Shown here: in pieces, positions 47,138-61,140 of the stretch
Numbering within the stretch: position 1 is the stretch's first letter
Layout: each line of letters begins with the position of its first letter
Origin: Metopolophium dirhodum
Lineage: Eukaryota; Arthropoda; Insecta; Hemiptera; Aphididae
DNA length: 64,000 nucleotides
Direction: 5' to 3'
NCBI RefSeq assembly: GCF_019925205.1
Contig: NC_083563.1
Span: 682,001-746,000, forward strand
Notes under the pieces: model-generated
Database searches by the model: none
What the model saw: the letters and a program-made list of their open reading frames with translations, nothing else
Told to the model about the DNA's origin: nothing
Made by a program: the position numbers and the translations under genes

Positions 47138-47464
47138 TTTTTTTTTTTTTTTTTTTTTTTTTATTGAGTAACCCGCGGCAACATAGGCCATTGGGTGTGG
47201 GGAGGGTACTGTAGGTTTTATATTGGGTAGGTTTGGTAGGTTTTTATATTGGGTAGGTTGGTACACGTGTGTGTTGTGTTTGGCAGAATTTCTAATGGGG
47301 CACCCGTAGGTTTCTGCCGTGCCCCGGGGTGGGGGGATGGCGGCACTTGTTCTCCGGACACCGTGACTTGCCCGAAGAAAAATGCCGCCCAGTGGCCGGG
47401 AGTCGAACCCGCGACTGCCAGCGCCGCAGTCGACGCGTTAGACCGCTCGGCCACCTCGTCCCCC
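47138..47464 (-). mobile_element. tRNA-derived SINE, copy 2 (longer)
   Basis: Same family and orientation as the copy at 43.4 kb: head GGGGGACGAGGTGGCCGAGC, A box TGGCCGAGCGGT (47453..47442), perfect B box GGGTTCGACTC (47410..47400), shared body (CGGTGTCCGGAGAACAAGTG) and a long poly(A) tail. An 11 bp target-site duplication, GTTTTATTATT, is present at 47126-47136 and 47465-47475. Compared with copy 1 it has an extra 3' segment containing a 25 bp tandem duplication (47213-47237 and 47238-47262). The cleaner tRNA-like region suggests a younger or less decayed copy. Confidence 0.85.
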
Positions 47465-48117
47465 GTTTTATTATTACTATTTGTACAAGCAAAATATATT
47501 TTATGATTCCGATTATAATTAGTTTTAAAAAGTGTATTCAGTCCTTTTTAATCTTTTTATGAATTATGCAAGAGATAAATTTAATTTAAAGATTGAAATT
47601 AGTATACTAATATAAAGATAAATCATAGGTACAAACTTAAAAGTTTAAATTGAGTTTTAGTTTTAATATAATTTATTTTATTATATTATTATGTTCTGAT
47701 TTGTATATTATTATGGTATTATATTTTTTTTAAATATGAGAAAAGGTTATAGCGTAGGCATCGTGTGCAAAACTTCCCAAGTCGAAAAATGTACATTTTG
47801 AAATGGATACACTGTATTTTTCTACACATTTTGATATCACAATTACTAATATTTTTCAGTTATTGCCTTATTTTATATGAAAAAATACAAATTTATAACC
47901 ACGCAGGTATCTCAATCAAGTAGGTATCAACAAACGTAAAAATATTTTAGCCTACCACAGTTTTTCACTTCCCCTGTACAATTGAATAACAATGTTTTAA
48001 GAGGTTTTGACGATATTTCGTATAATTGTATAAAAATAAGATAGAAAATATATATATATACGTATACATATATTATATAAAAGAAGATAAATAGAAAAAT
48101 ACGGTTTGTTCCATTTA

Positions 48118-48960
48118 AATTTTAAGCGTAGCGATGAATGTATTGATTTTGCAATGATGTGTATTATATTTTTACATATATACACGATTTATAGTTGAAA
48201 AATGGTTCGATTTTCAACTTTGGTGGAGGTTTCTTGTAGCAAATTGGATCTTGTTGGTACTTTTTGGAGGTAAAAATTGAAAACTCCTAATTTTCCATCG
48301 TTTTATACTTGAAGATGTTTATATTGTAATTCTTTGTACAATGTAATGACAATAAATCACTCGTTCAAAATTCTTAAAAATTGAATACAAGTTTCCTCAC
48401 AAATGTTCATATATAACTGTCAATCAAAACATTTCGAAAATATTTACAATATTTTTTTGTAACTGTTGAAAATTAGACATTTTTGAAAAATCGTCAAAAT
48501 TTCGAAAATTTGATAGTTATTTTGCAGTTAAAAATCTATAAAAAAATTTAATATTCATGCTGAAAATTTAAAAATTGAATACAAGATTTCACATAACTAT
48601 TGTTAGTGTTGAAATCAAAAACAAATTGAGCGCAATTCTACAAATAATTTTTATAATCGTAACGGTCATTTTAACGTGCATAAATTATTATATTTTATTC
48701 GGACAATGCAATTTTCAAATGCAATGCTATAGTCAGAAATTAATTACACCTCCCATACCACTACCGTGTTACTAATTGTTAAATAAATTACGATAATATC
48801 AATAGAATGCACTTAGTGATATAGGCTGACAGACCGTCCCCGCTCAGAATCGTTTTTCGCGTGCAATGATTTATCATCCATTACAGTGACCTACTCAATG
48901 CGACGTACACTTGACCCTACTCTAAACGGCAGAGCGGTTGCCTACTTTCCGCGTTTTTTG
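48118..48960. repeat. Dispersed repeat, GATTCTGAGCG family, copy
   Basis: Left end degenerate (AAGCGTAGCGATGAATGTATT), right side with GCTCAGAATCGTTTTTCGCG and the tail CATCCATTACAGTGACCTAC, both shared with the 37.6 kb copy. Open frames at 48575 and 48938 fall inside it and are not supported as genes. Confidence 0.55.
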
Positions 48961-51299
48961 GTTTAATTTTACATTTCATAAATCATATACATTTAAAATC
49001 AAATGTATCGAGTTACACCATATAAAGGCAGGTATTACGTTTCACGGTCCTTACATGCAAATAACAGAATATTATACCAAAATCGATAATATAATATTAA
49101 TTACAATATTATACAGCTCAGACTCGTCTCATTAATCCTGTTTTCATGCAAACTGTAGGGGAACTATTAAGGAACCGTTTTATCAATCGTTTTAACAAGA
49201 ATCACACAATATTATTATATTATACGTCATGTTAATATGCAAATACTTGCGTAACCGGATAATTTTATTCGTCTGCAGTATACGTTATAGTTGTTAATAT
49301 TAAATTGCATCTGCACGCATTTTAAAAAATAATAATATATTATAAAATATACACAAGTACCTACCTCCTACCTCGGAATCTTTTTGCATTAACATAATTA
49401 CACGTGAGTTGTAATATTGAATGTATTTCAAAATTTATAAAACCGATGAAAAAGACTCTTAAGTCTTCGCCGGATTATCAGCCCTTTCAAAAAGTATCTT
49501 TATTAATTACTCCGAGGTTTTTCGCACAGTTGCGGCGGGTATTATCACATCAGCTAATAAACTCGGCGAACTGTTCATTAAATATCATTAAACCTAATTT
49601 AATATCTAGTTAATTGTGTAACGTAGGTACATGCTGCATACCTACTGATACATATTATATAATATTATGGTTGGTATTCTGGGTAGTTACATATTATTAT
49701 TGTAATAACATAAAAATGAAGAGATTAAAGCGTATATTATGTAAGTTATATGTTAAAACCCTGAGTAATTCCTACGCTTATATGTTCTGGAGAATTTCAT
49801 CGGATAAAAATATTAAAACAATGTTACTAGTTATAATACCTTCCTCTGTCAAAAATGTATTTAAATATTTTTAGACGATTTGAATGAAATTATAAAACTA
49901 ATATGTTGCGAACCTAATTCGTTCGAAATTAACTACCTAGGTATTTAAATAGTGCATGTGCCTAGTCTAAGTAATACCTATAGATAATAATGTAGTAATA
50001 ATGTAATATGGTTGAAATCGACAAACTTGTTTTAAATAAAAATATGTTTTATTCAGTATATTAAGCAGCATGTAGACAAATTATTTTGTTTACTTATATT
50101 ATGTTAACCGAATTTATTTGTAGTGGAATTTTTCAAACAACTCTTCAAACGGTGTATGTTATTAAAATAGTTTTAATTATTTAAAGAAATGTTAAAACGC
50201 TTACAAACCCTACATTAAATTCATGAAATAAAAATTCTGTGTCAACATTAATAGTACAGGTATTTTAACAAATTTTTTAGAATATTTCAAATATTCCAAA
50301 ATTGTTGATAACTGTCTTATAAAACTTGTGTTCATTAGGTAATATAGACAGTGTACGAAATTTAGTTTTTGAATTTCAATTATAAATGTTTAATATAGGT
50401 CCCTAAATTATGAAAAAAAGTAGTGACGTACATTATTTTTAAGTATTTTTTTGGGAAATAAGATTAGAAGTGCATTTTAATACCTACAATAATTTATACT
50501 ACCTACCTACTTGTATTAGTAATTGTATAACTACATGTAAAAAAATGTTTTTACATATTTGAGTACAGAGGTATTCCTTTTAGAAGCACATACAATTTAA
50601 AAAAAACGTCCTTTAAACACTCAGATATACCTACGCCATAATAGATAACTATATATAATTATTTTTTCTCGTCATTAAGACATAATACATTATTATACGT
50701 ATACCATATTTTATAAAGCTGTTGGTGTATTATTCTTCGACGGCTATTATCGTACTTTATATTGTCTGGAGTTAAGGTTTCAAACAGTTATTTGATAATA
50801 TTATACTTAAATTGCATTCATGAAGCTACACTACGTTGTGTATTATTAATTATTTGTACATACACATGCACAATATATATGATTTTTTTGATTTAAAATG
50901 CATTTTCTTTTACAGGATAGGCACTTATAAATGTTCTATATTGGAAAGTTTTTCCCAATATGGCAACATATAATATAATGTTATATGCTGTGATTTTTTT
51001 TTCAACTCGTTTCGAAGATTAAAGTGCTTTAAATGTCTATTTTTTTTTTTATTTACTGTATTCATGTTTTTTTTTCATACAGTCAAAGCTATAATAAAAT
51101 AACGCGCGTAAAATAAGTATGAAGTAGAGTAACATTTATACGTTCAATATAATATTAATATGACACGGTTAGATTTGAAAAAAATTAATTGAGCGGGTAT
51201 TTTAGATAAATGTTTGAAATGTTTGTTTTTTGCGTACTATTAATATAATAATAATATTATTGGCGCAAGCACAATAATATATTATATTATTATTATAAC
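48961..51299. other. AT-rich stretch without a supported gene
   Basis: Two small adjacent plus frames (49404-49613 and 49614-49874) lack domains, splice signals and codon bias; nothing else is seen. Confidence 0.5.
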
Positions 51300-52400
51300 A
51301 ACATTTGCCGCCGAATTCATTCTCGGGCGGCGGCGATCCGCTGTACCTACGTAATATTATTATATCGTCGACAATCCTAGAGCGGATCTATCACTCACGC
51401 TGGCGGCGGCCACTTATCTGCGCGAAACCATCGCTACCACCGCCGCTTGTATCGTCGTCATTATTATATAGGTACGCCGGACCCATTTACTATAGATTCT
51501 GCCAAATGGACCGTCGGAATTTAGAGTTCGGGCTTTTAATGCCCTGTTTACTTTACAGTCCATTACCTCGCCAGCCCGGCTCTGCAGACGGGGAAAACAG
51601 AGCTAAAACTCGGTCGGGCCCGCACGCACACACACACCTTTCCCTGGGCACACGCGTATTATATAGTACACGCGAAACGCTCGCACGCGCAGTCGAAAAC
51701 CAAACCCCCGATCTGAGGTTGTGGGGTGGGGAGGGTGTGTATGTGGCCGAAAGAGGGGTGTGTAATGTGCGCACAACGACCTAGAGTAGTTTTTAATCAT
51801 TACAAAGTTCCCCCCGCGGACGAGAGAACCATTATTGTAATGTTTTTTTTTTTCCTGCTGCTTCTTCTTCTCTTTCTACTACTATATACATACACCATCA
51901 CCTACCTACTTGCCCCGTTCCCGCCCGCCCGCCCGTGTGTGCCGGTATATAGTGCTTTTTCTTTGTCCGTCGCCGACCGGGGAATAGATTAACGGGTTCG
52001 ATAATTAACGTTGTGTACAGCATAAAATATATATATATATGTATAGCTTCACGGCGGCGGCGATCACCGCAAACCGATAAGATAGGTACACTTTAGAGAA
52101 AGATAGCCGGTACGCGCCTCCCACGTATTATGTATGTGTGTGTGTGTGTGTACCCGCTTTGGGATGTTGAAAAATACGCCAGCTCGACGATTGGTGACGG
52201 GTGAAGAGCCCGCGAGACGACGACTTTCGACGGTCGACGGAGAGGACCGTGGCGACAAAGGCCTGTAGAATTGATAGGGTGGGGGGAATGTTTGGTTTGC
52301 ATTCATACCAAATGAGCTTTGCGATCAGATAACCTCACCGGCCGCCGGACACATGGCTTCCCGTCAGTGTACATTATTACAGGACTTGATACACATTTCA
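51300..52400. promoter_or_regulatory. GC/CpG-rich island, possible promoter or enhancer
   Basis: Contains GGCGGCGGCGATCC near 51327, a second GGCGGCGGCGATC near 52052, CA/GT tracts and many CpG. The longest frame here (159 codons, 51305-51784, plus) has no recognisable domain and is matched by overlapping minus frames. The repeated GGCGGCGGCGATC word at both ends is notable. It may be a regulatory or transcription-start region. Confidence 0.3.
52131..52151. repeat. (GT)n microsatellite
   Basis: TGTATGTGTGTGTGTGTGTG-type tract inside the 51.3-52.4 kb GC-rich island. Confidence 0.8.
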
Positions 52401-52461
52401 AACCTTACACTCGCCCCATCACCCTGCAGGCTTGTATAGAATAAAATATGTACAATATACG

Positions 52462-52479
52462 CATATATATATATATATA
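52462..52479. repeat. (AT)n microsatellite
   Basis: Uninterrupted AT/TA dinucleotides at the right edge of the 51.3-52.4 kb island. Confidence 0.8.
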
Positions 52480-52719
52480 GCCAGGAGGTCGTGGGTTTAT
52501 AATACGTCAATGATGCGTCGTTGTTGTTTTTTCGTTTTTATAATACCTACCTACCTATCGGATATAGATAAACTATTTATAATTGAAACCTTTTTGTGGT
52601 TTTGTGTTTTTAGTTTTTATACACGCACCTATTATACGTGTGCTACGAAACTCGAGTGTTTCGGTGGGGAATTAACTCGGAGTATACGCACTTACACGCG
52701 GCGGCGGGACTAAAAATCG

Positions 52720-54845
52720 AGACATTTTTTTCAGGATTGAAAGTATATAATATTGTAGTAACATGATATTCTTCGAAGTAAAAAGTGATTTCACGTTTCC
52801 AAACTATAAAAGGGTTAAAGGGTCACAGGCGCATAATAGAATATCATCCACGCACGTCGTTATAATAATATATTATTTTGATATCACAAAATCGAATTAT
52901 TCGTTTCAGGCGCATGAATATTTATAGGTGCACGGTGATCGGAATTAATTTGCAGTTCACACAATTATATTGCATCTTTAATCGTTTTCAAATTACTATT
53001 ATTGATATTATTATTACGATCAGCATAAAATAATTCATGACAAATACAACAAACATTAGAACAATATATTTTCGCAATTAAAATTACAATGTAATGATCA
53101 TAATCATTTATAAAAAAAAAATGGTTTGTTTCCAAGTTTTAATAAAACTATTCTCACTCTATAGATTCTACAATATGTATCCATTGTATTTAGTTAAATT
53201 AAAAGTTTTATTTAAGTAAAATAATCAGCATTTTAAGTAAATACTATTATTATTAGCCGGCCATTTTATATAAAATATAATATTATAATATTATGTGAAA
53301 TGTTATTCAATTATTTAAAATATTTGAAATATTTTCCGTGCGTAAGACAAAACTTTTTCTTTCTCATTTCCCATCCATTCTATCATATTATATTTTTTAA
53401 CGACTTATTATAAATATCAACAAGCTCTGGGTTTTTGATCCCGAGGCTTAATTTGTTAATACGATGTGGAATTTCAGAATCGTAATTGTCGAAACAAAGT
53501 GTAAATCATATTTTAGAAGTTATATTATGCCAACTCCTAATTTATTTGGGTTTTATGTTTTTGGTGACCATAAATGAAATGCAATTTTTTAAAATTAACA
53601 ATTAATAAATATGGTACAGTAATTAATTGTGAGTTATGATAAATAATAAGGAAATAAAATGTATGTAAACAAAATATTAACATGTTAAAAAACAATTTAA
53701 TAATTATATTATAATAGATAAATATCATAATATGCAGACAAATCAAACTTTCAATCAATATGTTAATCGAAAATTGTATACAAAAGTTATAAATAATGGA
53801 CATTGAACTTTTAATAATAATATATTGATTATTATTTTCACCAACCCATTAATACTCTTCACAAAAAAAAAACTCTCGCAACCTTGATAATTATGATGAT
53901 TAAATCCTTTGTTATTAAAACAAAATGTTATGTATATAATATGTTTAATACACACCAACATAGTTTTTTTTTTAATATTATCATAAGTCTAGTATTTACA
54001 CTGTAATAAATACGCCAACACAGCTAAAGTATACTCAATCGAATCATTGAGAGGATATTCACAACGATCCTGTCTGAAAGATAAAATAATAATATGTAAC
54101 GATGAATTCGATAATATAATATCATTTTGAATAAAGTCACTATAAATTTTACTATTGGTACGTTGTTGATACAAATAATTGCGTACTTACGTATATACAA
54201 TATTATTTATTATTTAAATAATTGTTTTTTTATGCGACTACCGATTATTTAAGTTCAATTTTATTTTAATTACCTTAAATGTGCGTCAGCCGTCAATGAT
54301 AAGCATAGATAAATATTATATGTGTCCGCTAGTTTATATTAAAATCTAATGAAATGACAAAAAAAATGATAACAGTTTGTTTGTAGTATTTCCAAAGACG
54401 AATACAACTACGCACAAGAAAACAAAGTATTGACTTTATCAAAAACTTTTCATGAATTTTAATATTTTCTATTATCTAAATAGAACTTATTCTTATAAGC
54501 TTATGGAATATTATGTTTTATTGATAATGATAATTTATATTTAGACGATGTACAACGATAATGCTGTGACACGTGGTCATGTCTGATTAACAACATAATT
54601 TACGATAAGAAATGGGAAATATTAATTTATAGGTAATACATTATACAAACGTTATATTTTTAGTAAATGTGAATTACATTTTTTTAAATTTGTTAAATTA
54701 GAAGTATATTTTTTTTTTTGCTCAATTATAGTGAATTCTTGTAAAAGGTACATGTAAACCAATATTCTATAGGAAACTCATATTATACATACTGTTTAAA
54801 ATTTATAAAATACATTAAATGGCACCTCATTGCCATATTGGACGT
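52720..54845. other. AT-rich stretch without a supported gene
   Basis: Minus frames at 53537-53803, 53755-53961 and 53989-54174 are Ile/Tyr/Phe-rich products of AT-rich DNA with no domain. Nothing further is recognised. Confidence 0.5.
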
Positions 54846-55293
54846 TTAAGAGGATGTCAGCGCACTATTTGTCTTCTCTCTCTGGCCCACGCGCAACATA
54901 GAAAAAATGCATTTGCGCAGAATTGTTTTTTCTATGTTTTTAAGTAATCTTAGAGTAAAATCCACTCATGACAAAAAAGATAGAGTATAATATTTTTGAG
55001 GGAATGACATATCGATTTCTCTAAATATTGTTTCAAAGCAATTTAAACATAATTTAAATTTACAAAATTTTTTTGTTTATTTCGAAAGTCGAATACAAAG
55101 TCAAATAACAATAAAATATAAAATCGATATGTCATTCCCTTTAAAATATTATTCTCTATCTTTTTTTGTAATGGGTGGTTTTACTCTGAAATTACTTAAA
55201 AACATAGAAAAAACGATTCTGCGCAAATGTGTTTTGTCTATGATGCGCGTGGATCAGAGAGAGAAAACAAATAGTGCGCAGACATCCTCTTAA
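54846..55293. mobile_element. TTAA-flanked long inverted-repeat (near-palindromic) element
   Basis: TTAA at 54846-54849 is followed by GAGGATGTC; GACATCCTC is followed by TTAA at 55290-55293. The two arms (about 54850-55045 and 55100-55289) match inversely over almost 200 bp with scattered mismatches, including CGATATGTCATTCCC near the centre and GCGCACTATTTG near the ends. TTAA duplication is the hallmark of piggyBac-type insertion, but the terminal bases do not identify a known family. No coding capacity. Confidence 0.75.
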
Positions 55294-58200
55294 TGAATAC
55301 AGTATTAGTACTATAATAATACAATGTATTATTTTTTATTATATTAAACAAAAATACTTTAAATGTAAATATTAATAATTTTAGATCTCCTAAATTGTGT
55401 TTATATGGGTATATTATTATTATTTAAAAAAAAAAAAACCATTCCAATATTATACGCGAGTTTAGGTAAATAAGTACATCTTATTTAAATCGAATTTTAT
55501 ATTTTTACTAATACTGATTGGCTATATTTTTTTCAATTCCAACAGTATAACATTTTAGTATATAAAAAAAAAAAGGCTTTTAGGAAGGATGAAATCCAAT
55601 TACCCAACACAACAAACCGTAAAATCGTATAATATTGCACTGGTAATATTTATATTCCTTTTTAGTTAGTATGACGAGCGATGGCCGAGGGGTGAAGTAT
55701 AATAATATTCAATGTAACAAGAACGCATGTAATATGATCTGTTCTGAAGTACCTACTTTTAACATCCATCAAAATGAAAACATCGAAATTTGTCTCTAGA
55801 GAACAATTTACATATTCCTCCCCCTCGAGTTAACAAGGTTAAGACGTTAAGTACCTTTAAATTTATTCAGATAATAATACATGGAATAAGTACATTACAC
55901 GGTAGTCGTTATACGTTCATTTGATGACTGGTATAACTATTATTGTTGTTGGTTACAGAGCGTGCCTAGGAATTTAGTTGTTTGGATCCCAAAATAATTT
56001 ACTGATTTAATTTAGATATAAATGTGTATTTAAATAATATAGTGATGATATTGCATGACTTTTGTTTCACTTTGGTATCTATGACCAAATACTTTCTTTG
56101 TTGTAAGGTTATAATAGCTTACTTTTGTAAGTAATAAGAAAATAATTAAAAACATAAATAAAATGATATAAAAACTTCTCAAAACGTCTTGATTTATAAT
56201 ACCTAATTATTACTAATAACAAGTAATTTAGTTTTATTCTTGAACAAATAGTTTAGTTAATACAATATTCAGGAGGTGTATCAAACACCGCAGGTTTAAA
56301 GATATTAATGTATAGTACATAATATATTTTTAATTATGGAAACTTTAAAGGATGCAAAATAATTGGTTAGGATTAGTTTATCAACTCCAAAAGTATTAAG
56401 AAGCTTTAATTTCTAAGCAATCATTTTCTGCAATTACTTTTAAACCAGATGGTTTCAAACAATTTAATAACGAATACAATTTGGCAATCACAATTTGTTT
56501 TTAGACGCACAAACATAAAACGTTATTTCTGAACTCGGCATCAATGAAAGTGCTGAATCTAAAATACGTGTTCATATTAATTATTAATAATATCATATTT
56601 TGTTCAAGTTTAAGCTGCCAGACATGCCGATGGTTGTACGTTCTAACTGTGACTTAAAATTATTATGTTTAAACATATACCTACGTAAAGTCAACAAATA
56701 CATTTGGATAAAAATGAAAACTATATAATATGATAAAAATATGATAATGGTACATAAAATTACCCGCGAGAATAAATAAAAAAAAATTATAATCTTATTA
56801 TGCAGGTGAATAAAATAATATATTTTCGAAATTAATATTTGGACGAACTGCACAAACTTTTGTCGAGCTATAGTGTTTTCATCCCCACCGGAAGGCCAAC
56901 GTAGCGAGTCGAAAGCTGTTACAGTTTTGTGTGTGTGTGTGTGTGCGAGAGTGAGAAAGGGGAAGAACGGGGTGGGCTCAGACCTTTTCCGTGTCATACA
57001 CATAATAATAAATGGTTTGAAAAACGATTGGCGAGCACACACATAACGAAACACTCACACGCGCTCACATAAATACCCATGCAGACATACACATTTTATT
57101 ACACCATTAGCCAGGCTTCGAGGGATTATTTTAGATTTTACACGAAATCTGATTGTACTTTTTTTAAAACTCATTTATCGCTGTGTAAAACTTTTTTTAC
57201 GAGTACAGTATTAATATATTGCGGCAGCGACGGAAAATCTCGGAAACAATATTTTCATCCGACACGAATGTTGACGTTATTAGTGTTTATTCATATTCTT
57301 GCAGAAAATTACGAATATATTGTTGACGAATTGTAACGTTACATTTAATTTTTTAGTTGAGAAATTGATATTATTATTAATTACTCCATTGTTGTATACG
57401 TTCTTTAGGTGAATGAAATTATAAAACAAATCATGTCATTGAATGAAATATTATTTTCTACGGGATATTAAGATATCTAATAAAACGCCATGTACCTACT
57501 TCTTATTTCATAATTTGGTTTTTAAGTGAACTAATGTAATCAAGTGGACGATAATATTATTATAAATTTTATGATATTGTGTATAATTGTGATAAAAGTC
57601 AGTCGTAATTTTTTTCCTTGTGTAAATTAGACTTAGCTGATTTACTTGTAATGTATTTGTCTCCCGAAAAAATAATTTAAAAACAAAATAGAATTGCTTT
57701 GTTTATTTATGCTTATATAATAGTGCATAGTATTTATCTTTGCTAATATTCGTTGTACAATGAAAAATTATCCATAAACAATTTATCCTCTAAATTTCTA
57801 TTATAGTAGGTAGGTACATGAAACATAAATCGTGATCATATAAATACATAAACTGCAGTTCAACCTCATAATAATATAAAAAGTTTACCAAAAATGTTAT
57901 GCCATCAACATCAAAAGTAATAACCGTCGTTACAAAACTTCGAAAGTATTTTCAGCAGTATGTTTTTGTTCACTGATTCATGTTTGTTGTTGTTCACTGG
58001 TTTCATGTTTATTATTATTAATATTTTTAAAATAACGTTAAAGCATGAACACTGGGAAACTTTGATCGGTTATAATTCGCAAAATATAAACCTACACTGT
58101 TTAACTGTTTAATATTTGTAAAAGATTCTCAACAGTTTAATTTTCCATGAACAAATACATAAAATTATTATGTAGGTTTACGTTAAGTTAGTAATACGCG

Positions 58201-61140
58201 ATATTATTGGATCTTAATTGCATAAAATTTTGTCCGTAGATGACCCGATGTAAGAAAATAAAACACATAATATTACATAAGAAATTTAAATTTAAAACGT
58301 AAATAAACAATACTAGAAGCATGGTTCTGGTCACGGGAAATGGCCCTCTGTACAGGTAGGTATAGGTTACCTATTGAATGGATCCAGAGCAAGACCCATT
58401 CGAAAAAATTTAATAATTTATGCTCGATGCACATGGTTTTAAGTCTATATGGTAAACATTTATATGTATTACATATTCTCGTAAAATACTTGTGTATAAT
58501 TTATTGGTATTAAACACCCACCTTAGCATAAAGTAAGATATTATACTTTTATGTTCCTCCGAATAAATGTTATAATGTTCACGTGCTGGATTTAAGGTAA
58601 TATCGCGTTTTTGGACTTGTAATAATATATGCAATTTTTAAAAACAAAATATTTAATCTTGCATCTAATATTACAAACCCAGCAGTAGGTATTTTGGAAT
58701 TAGTGTATTGAAGTCCTTTAAAGTTAACACGAAATGATCAACCATCAAGCAGTTCCTTAAGGTCCGCTTGGAACACAATAATTTTGTGTAAAAAGACAAC
58801 ATCCATTTATGTCAAAAAAAATTTCAAAAAATATTTAACATATAGCCTATATATATATACATATATTATGTTACTATTATAATAAAAAATACATAACATT
58901 AAAATGTCTTCAAATTGAAAATGTAAAATGATAATATCATACTAGGAATGCTTTACACACACAACAATAAACTGAATAATATTATATTTTGTCATAAAGT
59001 ATAAAATAAGTTAGTTGTGCCGTTATTAAAATCAAAAAAAAATGTTTATAGGTACAAGCAAGATTAAATATATTTAAATATTAAGTTACCAGTTGATCTA
59101 TAGCTCATTAGTCATTAAATAATGCCTAATAATGTTTTGAATACATTTTATGATTTTTGCGTATGCTTGAAACATGTAAGCTCTAACATATTAAGTTCAA
59201 TTCATAGTTGCAGAATATAATTTGATTAAATATTATAATATTTATATATTAAATGATTAAATTATAAATAGTAAATTAGTGTATCTATATAAATTTTATA
59301 TATATAGTACCTATAATAGGTATATAAAATATAATATATATATTATATTATAATAGTTCGGTTTTAAGAAAAAATCCCACAAATACCAGCAAAAATAATA
59401 AACTATAATGACTTAAAAATCTTATTTGTTTGCCACTTTTTAGTTCTGTCGTCATTTGGAATATAATATAATATATTAACTATAATACTAGATACATTAT
59501 ATATATATAGAATACTACATAATATATTTGTATATTTTGGTATTTATAGATGGAACTTTTTGATAAAAGCGAATGAATGGAATATAGGTATATGCACGTA
59601 CTGTATTCCAAAAGACTCAAAGGAAAAAATAAGTTTTAATGGCAAGACAAAAATATAAATAATTATTATTAACAAAGACTACTGTCCTATAAAATATAAT
59701 AAATTATTTTTGAACAAATTATATTGTTCAATAAATTAATATTAGGTTACTACAAGAAAACTACCATAAATTGAAGTTATGTATCAAATATTATGATGAT
59801 TATAATTATATTTCATTCAACACATTAATATGAGTACCTGCCTATAATTATAATAATAAGTAAGAGTTCATTAATTAACGAACAGTTTGATTCAATGTAT
59901 GTTTATTAAAATGGTAATTGGTAATTGATAATTTATTATTACAATATAATAATATTATATTATCGTCTTATTTAATGGGACAAATATATTATATCAAACA
60001 TTGGTTTTTTAATATTTATTTTGATTTTAACATATTATTACTTACATAATAATATTATGTATTACATAATGATTATAAAAAAAATACATATGCAATACAT
60101 TTATAATACAGGGTAATTTACTATGCATGCTCATCCTCACCTTTTATCATAATATTTTAAATACATATTTATTTAAATTATTATTTTTAAGTAAACTTTT
60201 TGACAATATTAAAATACTTAGATTTATTTTAAGTAATATTAATGAGTATTCTGTAGGGGGCACAAACTTCCTTTTTCATATGAGACCCACACTATAGTTA
60301 ACCGTAATGATTTTTTTGAAAATGTCTATGCATCGAAATCGAAATTGAAATGAGTAGTTTCTAAATTATTAAATTTTATGTTATAAGAATAATAGTTTTT
60401 AATAACGGTTTTACATAAAACAAAAATTGTATCTAATATTTTGTCTAGTATTTTGTACTTACTCTAGACATTTTTAAAAAATATTTAAATTTAATAAATG
60501 AAAAGGTATGAATAATGACTAAAATTTTCAAATTATTGTACCTAAAGTTTAATACATTTTCAATTTACATAAATCAACATTTTCAAAAAATAATCTATTC
60601 AACAATTTACAATAAAAAGGGTGGTTTTTATTTGAAAAAATTCCATAAAAATTTAAGTATATATTTAAAAATGTGGTCTTTAAGTAGATATACTTAAAAC
60701 CCTGCAGAATTTGAATAAATATATAGGTAGTGAGGGGAAAAAATAGAGCGAGCATATGTTTGATAAATCATTTTTCAGTGTTTTATGACTAAATGGTTAT
60801 CGCCGCAATGACTTTTTCGAAGATAATAATTTTTAAGCATACACTATTATAATACTTGTAATAAGAATTTAATGAGTATAGTCAACTCGGCTACTCGTTG
60901 TATTATAATACTGTTACTACAACTCATCGTTATGTTCTACGGAAAAACAACAAGACACCTATAAATATTAGTACTTATAGTATAATAGCTGATATAACTT
61001 AACAGTTATTCCCATATAGTAACTGGAGTCCGGATTTGTATGCAAAAACATATTATTATTTTCGATAGCGGAATCGATAAATAATAATATATAGTAATAG
61101 GTACATTATAATATTATAATACGATAAACGTGGAACTTAC
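55294..61140. other. AT-rich stretch with one GC-richer patch near 56.85-57.3 kb
   Basis: The GC-richer patch contains a GT tract and a 153-codon minus frame (56593-57054) without domain or splice support. The remainder shows only AT-rich DNA and short simple repeats. The short TACAGGGTAATTTAC at 60107 may be a distant copy of the element end seen at 18742. Confidence 0.45.
56929..56945. repeat. (GT)n microsatellite
   Basis: GT tract that, on the minus strand, supplies the Thr-His run of a long but unsupported reading frame. Confidence 0.8.

Noticed and set aside
51305..51784. 159-codon plus-strand open frame
   Set aside because: Lies in a GC-rich, simple-sequence island where stops are rare in every frame; overlapping minus frames are similar and no domain, splice site or codon bias supports it.
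56593..57054. 153-codon minus-strand open frame
   Set aside because: First part comes from a GT microsatellite and GC-rich patch, second part is Ile/Tyr/Phe-rich AT sequence. No domain, signal or splice support, although its length is unusual for this composition.
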